Assembly: GCF_032884065.1 (NCBI RefSeq)
Contig: NC_088883.1
Coordinates: 124,001-188,000, forward strand
Source of the DNA: Artemia franciscana
Taxonomy: Eukaryota; Arthropoda; Branchiopoda; Anostraca; Artemiidae
DNA: 64,000 nt
Direction of reading: 5' to 3'
A program made the position numbers and the translations under genes. Below are positions 44,526 to 57,600 of the stretch, piece by piece (the stretch's first letter is position 1; each line of letters begins with the position of its first letter). The notes under the pieces were generated by a model that did not search any database, was not told the DNA's origin, and saw nothing but the letters and a program-made list of their open reading frames with translations.

Positions 44526-45094
44526 TGTTTGAAATTGTCAAAATTGAAAAAAAAGAAATATGTGGTTAGAAGATAAGTGACAGCGGGGATCAGGACGAGT
44601 CACTAATGAAGAAAAAAAACCTTTGCGTCTAGAAGACTTGCAACAACAAGGATGGATACAAATTGAAAACGAAAGTTAAATTAACCATATATGTGATGCA
44701 GCCATGATAATGTTAAACTCGCTGATGTCTTGAATAATTCTTCAGGTTGTGCTCAGTTGATCATGTTCAGTTTTCAGCACGGTTTTATTTTATTTTCCAT
44801 TCATAAAAAGACATGCATAGTTGGACAACTAATTGTTCCTAAAGTCTACTTCCCGCTTCGGAAGTACTTCAAAGTCAGTATTTAATAGTAATTGAATAGC
44901 GTACTAGACATGAAATATTTTGTCCGTGAGCATAGGAGTTGACAAATAGTATTGATAGTTTTGACTGTTCATATTTATATTTTTTTTGTAAAATCACAAT
45001 TCTATAAATATCCTTATTTGACAGGGTACCATAGAACCGTTTATGAAAGTCCGACTGTGTTGCTGGTGTTATTTTTTTATTATCATTATTTAAT

Positions 45095-45725
45095 ACTAAA
45101 TACTTGCTACCTGCATCTCCTTTCGATAATTTTGAAAACAAGTTATTTAGATTTTTTACAAATTAATTCTGACCATTTTATATTTCAGGAGGGTCCTAAT
45201 TGCTTCTGACAAGATTCAGGATTTGGAGTTGTGTGGCTTATCCGTGGTGTCATGTTTGAATTCCATAGCTTCTATCAAATTCAGTCACCCCACCAGCAGT
45301 ATCATCAATGATACAGCAGATGCTGTTATCCAACATTATATCAATTAATATTAGCCATGGAGGTGGCTAACCTATTAATTGTACTGTAGAAGGCTTTTTT
45401 CTTCGCAACCAATATCATAAAGAGTTACACCCTTATCCCGTGTCTTATTGCTATATGTGTTGATTATTTCATCCCAAGGGTAAATAACCTTCCATTTTTC
45501 CTTCTGTTTATTTTTTTATATCTGGTATGCATGGAATAATTATTGGATTTTACGAAATGATATTGGTAGCTTAAATTGAAAAAGTTAAAAAGTATTAAAT
45601 AATTATAGTTCTTGTTTTAGAAGGCGAAAATATAATGGGCTGGATGAACCTTATGGGAATTATATTTACGTATGGCTCAATTACTGTGAATAGTAACTGC
45701 TTGGTCAGCAACTGCTTGGTTAGTG
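45095..45725 (+). repeat. Second copy of the 28-kb exon-like segment
   Basis: Collinear with 27,925-28,575. The acceptor-like 'ttatatttcag' (45,179-45,189) and the donor-like 'cccaagggtaaata' (45,472-45,485) are kept. The core between them has many differences and no long open frame in the corresponding phase. Confidence 0.65.
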
Positions 45726-45744
45726 TTTGCATATGACGTCAATA

Positions 45745-45855
45745 TACGCATATAAGGCTTCGTATATACACAGACAATGCGACAGCGAAGAATGATGTAT
45801 ATTCACAAGTTTTACGTAGTTAAAAACATATATATATATCTATCTATATCCCAAG
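45745..45855 (+). pseudogene. Helitron helicase tail fragment
   Basis: 'cacagacaatgcgacagcgaagaatg' through 'acgtagttaaaaacatatat' matches 27,726-27,805, the last 18 codons of the Helitron helicase plus 3' flank. Here it lies directly after the 650-bp repeat, whereas at 27.9 kb it lies before it. Confidence 0.75.
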
Positions 45856-45904
45856 GTGGCTTCACCTCCCATTTTGGCTTATCAATCGCTCCACGTATGC
45901 CATA

Positions 45905-46295
45905 GAGGAAGGAAAAAAATTGCAACTGTTATAAAGGATGATTCGTTGGTATAAGCAAAATTTTTTCGAAGCATTTGAACTAACAAACGTGATTAGACGG
46001 AAAGCAAGACACAAGCACCGTAAATTTGCCATGGGTGAAAACTAACAACCTGGACCACCAAATTAGACTTGACATATTCGAGCGCCAAAGGATAAAAAAG
46101 GATATACATCCTATAGACCATTTCTGTTGAATAGGGTGTCAAATCGATGTTTCAGTTGCTGGGTCTTTTTTACAGGGACAATTAGCAAGCTGGTTGTACA
46201 ACCTTGCTGTGGCGGAGATTCAACCCTGGGCCCAGAATTGCCAAGCAGAGGATCAATGCATTGTGCTGCATCAAGGGTTACAGCAAAGGGCATAG
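45905..46295. repeat. Direct repeat R, copy 2
   Basis: The longer copy of the repeat at 44,155-44,525, about 1.75 kb away in the same orientation. The 60-codon minus-strand frame it holds (46,293-46,111) is also largely readable in copy 1, but I do not recognise it. Confidence 0.8.
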
Positions 46296-49200
46296 AATAC
46301 TGTAAGACAATAGTTTGCGTGTTTCTATGTTTTTATTTTAAATTTTTTCTTTGGCAAGTATGGCAAGTATGTTAGATTTCATGTTATGTCGATTTCATGT
46401 TTTAATTTATAAACAAACCCTTTTCTCTTTTTCACCTTATTCTAATAATACCAATTCTGTTTTATTTCTATTTTCAGGTGCTTCCTCTAAAGTGATATTG
46501 ACAGTTTTCAGTTCTAGGTTCGGAAAATCTTACTAATCACTTTTCACATTTGCAGTTTTTCAGTAATTTTTTTAGAGTTTTTAGGTTACAAATATTTTGA
46601 AAAAGCAGACTGTGCCTCTAAGTCGACAAGGAATTAGACAAAAATTGCAATGGTATCACAAGAACAGAGAAGGAAAGATATGAAAGCCAAGCTAAACAGG
46701 TTGCTGGCACAAGAGGAAGTTATATGCGGGTTAAAAGAATGAAAACAGTAAAGATGCACACCATGAAATTTCACCATAATAGCTAGTGGTATAATATCGT
46801 TCCTATAAGTCAGGGTGATTCCTATAAGTCGGGGTGGTATTGAGCTATAAGTAATGACCAGATCGGCCCAAGAGTAACCGAAACCGAAGGAATAACCAGT
46901 GTCATAGCAATAGATGCATCAGAAATCACATATTTTATGTTTTTTTCAATAAATGAAATTCTAATTTTAAAGTTCTCCTTCAAAATCTACGCACACGTAA
47001 TGTTTTCTCAAAAAATATTTTTCAAATAGAAAAAAATCATGATTTACATATGTATATGATCTTCAATTCGTATTTTGAAAATATTACAAGTGAAATTCAT
47101 TCCTGGAGGCTCCTTGAGGTGGGACATGGATGACCATAAGTTCCCTAAATGAGTCCATTCGAATTAAAAAAAACGGAATGTTTATATAACAATATGTAAC
47201 GGCTGGCTACATAGGAAACTTCGTTGCTAGGGACGTTCATTACTGGATCTTGTTGCTAGGGGCTGTCAGGAATATGCAAATTATATCCCCGCTAAAACAC
47301 GCAAATGAGGTAATCTGGCAATCTATCTAGCTGACAATATAGGCAATTTGGTTGCTAAGAAGGGTCATGATCGGATTTAGTTGCTATATTAAATGACTAT
47401 GAGAATTATGTCCTCATGGGCTCATATGCCCCATACTACTATTTTCACCTTATCTATCTCTCCTTAAGCTTCTTTCCGGGCCAATTTTCTTTCAGGAGCT
47501 TCGTTTCTGTTATTTTTTGGGAGAGATAGAGAGCAATTATAATAAGTGCGTCAATTGTTATTATAAGAATATTTATTTTAAAATGAGCCTTATTATGTTT
47601 CAGGTTCTTACAGCAGCTTGGCTTTTGTCCATAAGAAATTATCAGATTAGGTAATCAGATTTGTCACGCTGCAAGCCGTCACATGGCAGATTTCTGCATG
47701 CGAAACTTTCACAAGAAGTAGTAAGTTTTTATCCTTAAGTTCTGCATGATGATGGTTGTATTGATTGGGTTTCCAGAACCCAAAGCCATTTCGATGGGTA
47801 GCTTTTTCTTTCAAATAGGGAAAAAGCTTCTGGATGAAATCGGGAAGAGAAGATGCACTGATTATAAGACTTACTGCACAGATTTGGTTGAAAGCTGGTT
47901 AAGCTATTGTTGTTTTTTCCTTAATACATAGCCATAGTGATGTGACTAGGCTATTAGAATGCACTGTTTTAGCCCTCCTGTAAACAACTGAAGGTCTAAT
48001 TATACTCCAGTTGATAAAATTTGTCAGAATTAAATTTATGACTGTTAAAATCAATAGCACAGCACACCATTTTCAGATAGTTATTGTTTTTGAGAAAAAT
48101 TTGTTGGAGTAAATAATTAATACTCTTATATGAAAATTATTTTTAGTTTAATGATTTAACTGTAACAGATCTAATGCTTGCCCTTAGTTTATTTTTTTTT
48201 TAATCATTTTTTGTATATGCATGTTTTTTAATTTTTTAAGAATAGAACAAGTTTAGGGGGGGGTCAAAACTTATAACCCTCCCTTGAATGTAGCCTTATA
48301 TGCATTAACAAAGATTTATAAACAAACACTTAAACTATGAATAAAAACTGTAATAATGCAAACTATAAATATAAATATATACTATAAAACATTTTATCCG
48401 ATCTCGGTGTTGTATAAATACGTCCGCAAAATAGAGATTTGTGTTTGGAATCAGGTTTCCAGATATTCCGATACCCAATATAAAGATATATTAGAATCTT
48501 TTTCTTTTAGCAGTAATTGAATGGACTTCCGTGACTAATGATTTTTTTTTTAATTTATTAATAACAAATACGGTAACCTTTGTCGCTTATTCATATTCCT
48601 TTTTTCTCTTAACTGTATGTTTTTGTTGAGTTTACTTGAAATAACCACCCCCAGCCCCCCTTCCCCACCTTACTGTTGACCAATGCGCATTATACCCTAA
48701 TCACTGAAATTTACTCAGGGATATGTTATTGAAAGTTCAATTTATTCACAGCTTCTTGTTCTAACAGTCAAGCCTCTATAATAAGTGCTTTTATTCCTTC
48801 TTACTCCCTTAACTGAATATTAAAACTGAAAAATTCTATATATTTTTTCTAACTATCCTAAAGTTCCCCTGCAAATTAATAAAAACTACACTGAAAACTT
48901 TGCTATCTACATCTAATAGGTTTTGACTACCTAATACCGACCAAATAAGCTATAAAATATAGGTTTCAACTGTTCAATGCGGCAATTTGTGTTTTTGTAA
49001 TCGGCAGCTGAAACGTTTATTTGACGCCCCTTCCGCCATTAATTCCCTTTTTAAAATTCTCATTTAAACTTCTATCAGCAAAAAGAAATTTCTTCTATTA
49101 TACGTATAATTTTCCTGACTGAAAGACAAAGAACGAGTTCACATAAACGATTACGCTAGTAATTGCAAATTCCCAAGAACTATTATACTAGTTGTTTACA

Positions 49201-50642
49201 TTTTAGCTTTAATGGGCGGCTTTTGAGATTTCCATTCGTTAGAGAGAAGGGTCTGGAAATCAAATAGCGCCAGTTGACTCAAGGATAAACGGCGAATTCA
49301 CCCTTTTTCCGATATTAGGATTAAACTCAAGAATAAATTGTACAAATTTGTCCTCAGTCTGTAAGTAAGGAAAATTTTCTAAGTACAAAATTCTAAGTAA
49401 GAAATATTTGTAAAACACCCGTGACACCAAAATTGGTAGCCTCTCCCTAATACCTAGTATAACTCCAAAAGAAAAGACTCCTTAGAGGGAGAATAGCACA
49501 GAACGATGCTAACAACTGCAAATAATATGCTAAAAAAGAAATAGATAATTGCCAGAAAACCATATTTAATTTAGTTTCAGAATTCAATGAAGTTTCCAAA
49601 TATTTCATACCCCTGCTTATATCCAAGAGACCCAATATTTCTCAACCGTTATCAAGTAATAATGCAAATTTGTTTTCCAAATTAATGGCTATTACCTTGT
49701 ATCCTATTGTGTCAGCCATTGGGACCACATTGGATGTCGCTGAGTCTCATCTTCTCTCTTAAATAACATCCAACTACCATTTCCAACTTCTATTGACATT
49801 GTCCTTCTTTTTTGACGTTGTACTTCTTCTATAGTACGGTGAGAATTCTGCGCCTAAAAAGATACATTTTTTATGTGAAGTCAATAGACACATTTTTCTA
49901 CCGTGCTTGCCTCATAACACCGTGCTTTGGTACGGCAATCAGCAAATCAGTATCTATTTTTATAGTAATAGTAATATGATAATATAGTAATATGGTAATA
50001 TAGAAATATATATAGTAATATAGTAATCAGTAACAGATGAAACACAATTCCAAAATGGTGAGCAGGGGAAATGGGCTAACATGTACGCAGGGGGTGGGGT
50101 CCAGCCTCTCCCCCCCCCAAAAAAAATCCCCAAATTTGTGTTTATTTTTACATGTTTTTCTGATACATCTCACAGAACAAGGGATTTGAAGGACCCGCGA
50201 AACACATTCCTGCGTACGTGCCAGGGCAGGGGAATTCAATCCCACCATCTTTTCACCAAAAAAACGTAGTTTTTTATTGTTTGACTATAGACCACTAAGA
50301 TCGTTTCGCAACAAAAGACTCGAAACAAAACTTGAAATATATCTAAACGAGAAGACAAACAAAAATAAAGTACAAAAAGCGAAACGAAAATAAAAATAGG
50401 CGAAATTAACCACAGTTGCTTTAAAAATGTAGAGTACGGAAAGTAAGCAAGAAGATATAATTCAGTGTTTTATTTAGATAGTACTGAGAGGATTATCCGA
50501 ACCAGCGCTTCCACTATTGAGGATTTTCCCGATATTGTCAGATTTTTGGCCCTCTCGTCGGAAAAAAAATAATTGTGTCGGGACTTTATTTTCAATAAGG
50601 AACAGATATATATCCTATTCTGAATGGTTCAAGTTTTTTTTG

Positions 50643-50674
<32 letters not shown>

Positions 50675-51830
50675 AGAGAAGGATTTTCAAATTAGCAACA
50701 TTCGTGGGCCGTTCTGTTAGTGATTTTCAAAAGCCTCTTACCACTAGTTTGAGAAAGGCAAAACTTTTGAAAATTCACACATGTGTGTTTGCTGCTGCTG
50801 CCAATTTGGGATTTTAGGAAAGTTAGAGTAAGACTTTTTGCCAGGATAGGACTAGAAAGGAATGATGAAATGACTTAGTTTCCAATTGTCAACAAAGTAA
50901 AGGAGAGTTAGGCAAGTATGGTTCTACTATGGCTAATCACAGGTCCAAAATGTCGAAAAATCTGAAAGAATAGCCCACCAAAAAGAAAAAAGCAATTAGG
51001 TCTGGCCCCTAGTATGTACAGTACAGTAGTAAAAGATTGATAAACCTGTCCCTCTTCTTGAAGTGAAAATTTCATTCTAATAAAGATTAGGCTGCAGTAG
51101 ACATATCACCTAAAATTGAGGCTGTGAAGCACAAAGAACCATCATAGCTCTCCTGTAGCCTACTGCACTACGGCCAATCAGAATTAAACGGATTCTGGGC
51201 CAAGCAGGATGCAGCGTCTGGTACGGAGTATTGAACCTGTAGTAGGGTAGCCACATAAACACCTAGTGGCACAAACTAGCGATTTTTTTGTGATAGAACA
51301 TAATTGCTGTGAGTTTTTCTTTTCAGTTTTACTTATCTAAAACAAATCTAAAGAATATTTTGAAATACCATTGCATTCAGGACAAAATTGTTTGTTTTGT
51401 AAGGCCATCAGTAAGATGTCCTAGCTATTTAATATTATTTCTTAATTTTCAATGTAAATTTAGATGTAAAAAAAAGCAGCTCGTCCCCTGAGAGCGGTTT
51501 TGCCGTAACTACGGTTTTAAAAATTCCGAGAAAAATGACTAAAATTTCACCTTCGCTGGAACTTACACGTTACAACCAATTTTCTTCGCAAATACATCAC
51601 AAAAAAAAAGAGAAAAAATAACTAGGAAGGTCTCCCGAATATGAGATGGAAAAGGTGAAGATTTCATTGTCAAAACTTGGAATGAAATATAGATACGACA
51701 ATCCGACCTTACCGAAATTTTAGCAAAATTAGATACGACAAAATGGTGAGGGCTGCCTATTCTTTTCACCATGAAGATACGACAAACGAGTTCTGATGCA
51801 GCAATACTATTTGAAAAAGTATAAAAAATT
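46296..51830. other. Long stretch without recognisable genes
   Basis: Both strands read as non-coding. Minor features: a diverged ~125-bp tandem duplication at 47,210-47,420 ('ttgctagggacgttcattac' and 'ttgctaagaagggtcatgat'); a 'tatagtaatatggtaatata' microsatellite at 49,960-50,030; a run of about 32 T at 50,640-50,670. At 50,085-50,125 and around 48,650 there are C-rich blocks. Frames of 60-67 codons are scattered and have no motif. Confidence 0.5.
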
Positions 51831-54336
51831 AACAAGAGCTAAGAGCTCATATGGCACTTGTGACAAGGCGAGAAGAGCTAAGAGCCAAGAGATCATATGG
51901 TATGAGCTCTAACAAAATTCTATGAATCATTAGATTGATTTAAAAAGGAAAATGAGAGGCTTAATGCCGGTCAGGATTTAAAATAAGAGCTCTGAGTCAC
52001 GAAGTCCTTCTAAATATCAAAATACATTAAGATCCGATCACCCACTCGTAAGTTATAAATACCTAATTTTTTCTAATTTTCCCTCTCCCTTTAGCCCCCC
52101 AGATGGTCCAATCTGGGAAAACGACTTTATCAAGTCAAATTGTGCAGCTCCCTGACACGCCTATCAATTTTCATCGTCCTAGCACGTCCAGAAGCACCAA
52201 ACTCACCAAATCACTGAACCCCTCCACCCAACTCCCCCAAAGAGAGCAAATCCAGTACGATTCTGTCAATCACGTATCAAGGACATTTGTTTACTTTATC
52301 CACCAAGCTTCATCTCGATTCATATACTCCAAGTGTTTTTCCAAGATTTCCCCCTCCAACTTCCCCCAATGTCAAACGATCTGGTCAGGATTTGCAAAAC
52401 AAGAGTTCTGAGACATGAATTCTTTCTAAAAATCAAATTTCATTAAGATCCGATCATCTATTCGTAAGATAAAAATACCCCAATTTTCACGTTTTCCAAG
52501 AATTCCGGTTTCCCCCTCCAACTCCCCCCAAAGTAACAGGATTTGGTCAGAATTTAAATAAGAACTTTAAAGCACAAGATCCTTCTAAATATCAAATTTC
52601 ATTAAGATCTGGTCACCCTTTCGTAAGTTACAAATACTTCAATTTTCAAAATTACCCCCCCCCTCCAATTCCACCAAAGAGAGCAAATTCGGTCCGGTTA
52701 TGTCAGTCATGTATCTTAGACAGGTTTTTATTCTTCCCATCCAGTTCAAGCCTGATCTCACCGCTTTAAGTATTTTCTAAGATTTTCGGCCACCCCAACT
52801 GCCCCCCCAATTACGCTTGATCCGGTTGAGATTTAAAATAAGAGATCTGAGTTACGAGATCCTTCTAAATATGAAGTTTCATGAAGATCCAATCACTCAT
52901 TCGTAAGTTAAAAATACGTGATTTTTTCTTATTTTTCAGAATTAACCCCCCCCCCCCCAATAGATCGGATCCGTTCCAATTATGTAAGTCACGTATGTAA
53001 GACTTCTGCTTATTTTTTTCACCAAGTTTCATCCCGATCCCTCCAATCTAAGCGTTTTCCATGATTTTAGGTTCCCCCATCCCAAACTTCCCGCAACGTC
53101 ACCAGATCCAGTCAGGAATTAAAAAAAGAGCTTTGAGACACGATATCCTTCTAAATATCAAATTTCATTGAGATCCGATAACCCGTTCGTAAGTTAAAAA
53201 TACCTCATTTTTTCTAATTTTTCAGAATTAACCCCTCCCCCAACTACCCGAAAGAGAGCGGATCCGTTCCGGTTATGTCAATCATTTATCTAGGACTCGT
53301 GATTATTTTTTCCAACAAGTTTCATCCCGATCCCTCCATTCTAAGTGGTTTTCAAGTTTTAGGTTTCCCCCTCCCAACTCCTCCCCAATGTCACAAAATC
53401 TGGTCGGGTTTAAAATAAGAGCTCTGAGCCACAATATCCTTCTAAATATCAAATTTCATTGAGATCCGATCACCTGTTCGTAAGTTAAAAATACCTAATT
53501 TTTTCTAATTTTTCAGAAATAACCCCCCCCCCAAACTATCCCAAAGAGAGCGGATCCGTTCCGTTTATGTCAATCATGTATCTAGAACTTGTGTTTATTT
53601 TTCCCAACAAGTTTCATCCCGATCCCTCCACTCTAAGTGTTTTCCAAGTTTTAGGTTTCCCCCTCCCAACTCCCCCTCCCCAATGTCACTAGATCCGGTC
53701 GGGATTTAAAAAAAGAGCTCTAAGACACGATATCCTTCTAAACATCAAATTTCATTAAGATCAGATCACCCGTTCGTAAGTTAAAAATAACTCATTTTTT
53801 CTAATTTTTCAGACTTACCCCCCCCCCCAACTACCCCAAAGAGAGCGGATCCGTTGCGATTATGTCAATCATGTATCTGACTTGTGCTTGTTTTTCTATC
53901 AAGTTTCATCCTGATTCCTCCACTCTAAGTGTTTTCCAAGATTTTAGGTTTCCCCCCTCCAACTCCCCCCAATGTCATCAGATCCAGTCGGAATTTAAAA
54001 TAAGAGGTCTGAGACACAATATCATTCCAAACATCAAATTTCATTAAGATCCCATCACCCATTCATAAGTTAAAAATACTTCATTTTTTTCTATTTTTTC
54101 CGAATTAACCGGCTGCCCACTCCCCCCCCCCAGATGGTCAAATTGGAAAAACGACTATTTCTAATTTAAGCTGGTCCCGTCCCTGATACGCCTGCCAAAT
54201 TTCATCGTCCTAGCTTACCTAGAAGTGCCTAAAGTAGCAAAACCGGGACCGACAGACAGACCGACAGACACACCGACAGAGAGACCGACAGAATTGGCGA
54301 TTGCTATATGTCACTTGGTTAATACCAAGTGCCATA
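51831..54336 (+). mobile_element. Element with 11-bp terminal inverted repeats and ~292-bp internal tandem units
   Basis: TATGGCACTTG (51,850-51,860) is the exact reverse complement of CAAGTGCCATA (54,326-54,336). Homology to the second copy at 63.7 kb begins a little further out, at about 51,831. Inside, a unit of about 292 bp with 'aaagagagcggatccgttcc' recurs; anchors lie at about 52,239, 52,677, 52,962, 53,251, 53,543 and 53,838. Near the right end is a 'gaccgacagaca' microsatellite (54,249-54,292), then a palindrome (54,312-54,331, CACTTGGT-TAAT-ACCAAGTG). No transposase is present; it must be mobilised by another element. The class is uncertain (MITE-like or a Helitron-associated satellite carrier). 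Confidence 0.75.
54312..54331. other. Terminal palindrome of the TIR element
   Basis: A perfect 8-bp stem with a TAAT loop, overlapping the right terminal inverted repeat. Confidence 0.85.
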
Positions 54337-54344
54337 AAAAAACG

Positions 54345-55980
54345 TCAGAATGAATTTCGCACAGACAGAGAGGCTTCCAAATCCTTCTTGGCCTTGTAGT
54401 ACTGTTCAATCTTGGTTTCAAAATACTTCTGGTCTTGGTTGGGGATGAACTTCAGGAGATACAGTTTGGGTAACTGTAGTTGGATAACTGTATTGATAAA
54501 GTTTGGGCAAAACAAGATGTTGAACAACACGGACAGCCGAAGTGTTGGGACACTTTTCAACCGAAGTACGTTCTTAGGATATAGTAACCATTTGCAAGTC
54601 TCTAGAGAAAAGTTTTGAACCAAACTATCTTACCGTTATCCTGACAGAACTCAAGCTGTTTTACCTTTGAATACGGTACCAACGAATACTTGAACAGCTT
54701 TACTGCCTTCTGAAAATCAAAGAACTTTGACTTGGTCATTTGCAAGACATTAAAAGGACGCATCTTTCTTACTTTCAGTAACTTCCTCACTAGATCTAGT
54801 GGAGAAATCAAATCAAGGTGCTTTAGCCCCCGCTCAATAGTGCTATGTACAGCATCAACTTCCTGTATAGTCGAATGACCTGTTCACAATACTTCATAAC
54901 CACTTTTTCTAAGCGTGGAAATTCTCTTAGAACATCTTGGATGGCGAAGCTTGTATTTGAGTTTCGGTTCTGCGACCCACAGGAGTCTGACCAAGTAATT
55001 AACTGACAGATATCAGGGTAAGTATCAAGAACTTTTCCCAGTATGGCCACTAGTCCACTAGCTATTTCGTTTGGTCCACGTCCAGCCTCAAACTCGGACC
55101 AAATGCAACAGTATAGTTCATTAATTTTTTCTTCTCCAGTCCTTCTCTGGAATGAAAGAATTGCCGTGAGGTTGAATGTAGTAATCTTCCTTTTATAGAA
55201 AAGTAAAGAAACATTACCCCGGGGCAGCGGAAAAAAATTCTCCAATCAAAACAAAGAAGAGGAATAGATAGGTTTGACCTGTCCACGTCACGTTCAATCT
55301 TGGTCTCAATTTTACTTATCCCGTGAGCCTCATACTTGTCTTTTATTTCCTGAAGCATTTCAGTTGTTTTCTTCACTTACACGTTTTTCATTGCATACAT
55401 CACATCGATCTGTTTTCGGAATATGAAATGACAAATTAAACTGCGTGTTAAAGATCTCACGATACTTGAACTCACTAACATCATTTTTTGCTAGTTCTCT
55501 GCAGTATTCCTGATACAGTTAATACATTTTGCGAAAGTTTAGATTTGCCTCCAAGAATCTTCTGGTAGACTTGGCTGGGGTATAATGCGATTCAACGCAC
55601 AGGAAAGATTCAATATGCTTTATCACTAGTTCAATGTCTTCGTTACTAGTTTCATTTTGAGGTACCTGTACTGCCTTTGGATTTGGCACTCCTGTTGTAG
55701 CAACATTTGAATGTGCGTAATAAACTCTTCCCTCTGAAATATCAAGAGTAGCGAAATAAAAGTTCTTGCAAATCCGGATTGTTTTCGTTTTAACGACAAA
55801 ATAATATCGCAGTGTGCAACTCCTGTGCGTCTCCGCTTTCTGCTTGGTTTTAGTCTTAGTTGGAACGGTCTTAGTTGTTTTCAAGTCAAATATTTTCTCC
55901 GTATCCTTACTTAGTCTCCAGAAGTCACCAAAAATCTTTTGTCTCTCTTCAGAAGCAATAGCCTGACCGCAATTAACCCA
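54345..55980 (-). pseudogene. Broken transposase-like gene
   Basis: On the minus strand the N-terminus (55,980-55,519) reads FAT-LDISEGRVYYAH, then ESHYTPAKSTRRFLEANLNF and RKMY, then a TAA. In the same frame it continues with FKYREIFNTQFNLSFHIPKT and a CDVCNE zinc-like pair (about 55,440-55,400). The next frame (55,245-54,823) has LPRGNVSLLFYKRKITTFNL and the acidic block ITWSDSCGSQNRN, which resembles the central 'SDNC.GQN.N' of this family. The C-terminal frames (54,811-54,602 and 54,623-54,345) carry RKMRPFNVLQMTKSKFFDF and YYKAKKDLEASL. The order matches a DDE-like transposase family widespread in arthropods and cnidarians whose superfamily name I cannot give. It has one stop and at least three shifts. 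No terminal repeats are identified. Confidence 0.7.
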
Positions 55981-56219
55981 ACTTCAACTTAGGATTAACC
56001 CAACTTCACTTGTTGAGCATTTGCCGTACAATATATAAGTACTCAAATGAATCCCAATATCTTGTTCAGACGACTTTAGGGAAAAGGGGGCTTGGGTGGA
56101 GGCTAGTTTCTCTCCAATGTTTTGGTCACTTAAAAGAGATTTAGTGCTGCTCCTTAATCTGGAATAATTAAGTTCAGGAAATCTGGAGTCCAGATTTCCT
56201 GGAATTATTTAAACAACGA

Positions 56220-56350
56220 TCAGAAATTAAATATTTTTTTTTAACGAAAGAAAAAAGCAACATTAAAACTAAAAACGAAAAAATCTTACGTATATTAGAG
56301 GGGTTACTCCTCAAAACCACCTCGCTCTTAACAAAAAAATTTGAATTATG
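56220..56350 (-). repeat. Dispersed 'aagttttt...gctcttt' repeat, 5' part
   Basis: The reverse complement of the family at 43,080 and 58,130. It directly borders the RT scrap. Confidence 0.6.
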
Positions 56351-56537
56351 TCCCAATTCTCTGACCCAACCTCACCTTTTCATCTTCACTTATTCCTAGC
56401 CTTAGTGCCTTAGTTTTCTTAACATCAATTTTCAGACTTGTTCTAGCACCCTGAACTCGCAAAACCCCTAACAGTTCATTTATTTTGCTCACACTTTCAT
56501 CAAGGATTCTTAAATCATCAGCATAATGCCCGCCTCA
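56351..56537 (-). pseudogene. RT fragment with YADD motif inside a dispersed repeat
   Basis: About 62 codons on the minus strand read HYADDLRILDESVSKINELL, then GVLRVQGARTSLKIDVKKTK, then ALRLGISEDEKVRLG and TAA. This is motif C (YADD) and the following motif D (L.ID..KTK) of a non-LTR reverse transcriptase. It is stop-free. Both ends join copies of the same dispersed repeat (56,220-56,350 and 56,538-56,620), so the RT scrap sits inside that repeat. Confidence 0.75.
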
Positions 56538-57364
56538 TATACGTAATAATTTCTGTTCCTTTTGAATTTTAATATTGCTCCGTACTTTCAGTTGAAAAAA
56601 AAACTTGTTTTTTATTTAATTGCTTCAAAAAATATAAATAAATATGACTTATCAGTTTAATATACACATACTGATATTTATTTCTTAAAATCGAAATAGT
56701 TTTGTATTTATTAAATTTATAAAACTGAGACCAATGAAAAAAATTTCAGTAAAGTGCAAATTATGTTCTTTCTTTGAGAGGGCATAGGAATTGTGAGCCC
56801 CTATCATGTTAATTTCTGCTGATTTTGAGCTTGACTCGTTTGATTATTGTAACTAAATAAATAAAAACAAGTTTTTTTTTCAACTGAAAGTAAGGAGTAA
56901 CATTAAAACTTAAAAGGAACAGCGAAACTTAAAACGAAACTTAAACGAACATCCATTCAATAAGTGAGTTTCCTTGTTGTTCAAAAGGGGGGATTGCAAT
57001 TTTTACGAATCGGGCTTCCACAATTCCATTTGTGTATTTTCATATCCATCCGACTCCATTTTCAAATGGTTTCAAGCGCTTTTTTAAAGAATCTATTTAA
57101 ATTTGTCTTTAAGATGACCTTTTTACAGTTACGAGCAATAATAATAATAGTTACTATTTCTCACTGAGCTACAAATGGCAATTTTGAAACACCATCTTTA
57201 AATAGATTGTTTTTTTTTATTTACTATGGGCCGTGGGTTGCTCTATAATTTTGTAGCTATTACTGCAACCGAAGACTGGCTTTTTGTCACTGTGCATATT
57301 CAAGTTTCTACTTCATTAAATTTGTTAAGCCGTTTTCATCAGTTGGGAGGTGTATACCCCAATC
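56538..57364. repeat. Dispersed repeat copies and AT-rich spacer
   Basis: At 56,560-56,625 (minus) and 56,860-56,950 (plus) there are two further copies of the 'aacaagtttttttcaactga' family in opposite orientation, about 240 bp apart. The rest shows nothing recognisable. Confidence 0.6.
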
Positions 57365-57600
57365 TAGGTGTTAATCCCCCCAAGGTGTTTCCCCCGAGAA
57401 ATATTCCCCCTCCCCCCGAGGAAAATATCCCCGTGGAAAACGCTCCTCCCCCCCAGAAAATACACCCCGCTGAAAATAACCCCTTCGCAAAATACCCTCC
57501 CCCCGAAATATACACCCCTTTGAAAATACACCCCCGGAAAATAGCCCCACTGAAAATATTCCTCGGATAAATATCCCCCCTGGAAAACGTCCCCAAAGTG
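57365..57600. repeat. 17-18 bp minisatellite ('gaaaatacccc')
   Basis: About 13 degenerate units of 'cccccgaaaatatacacc' type. The Gly/Phe-rich frames on the minus strand and Pro-rich frames on the plus strand are only translations of this array. Confidence 0.85.

Noticed and set aside
44351-44569. A protein frame shared by the two direct repeats R (also 46,127-46,375 and 46,111-46,293)
   Set aside because: The frame is kept only because the copies are recent. Both strands are open and no domain is recognised.
52103-52411. A 102-codon frame inside the tandem-unit element
   Set aside because: The composition follows the C-rich tandem units; the frame is not kept in the other units.
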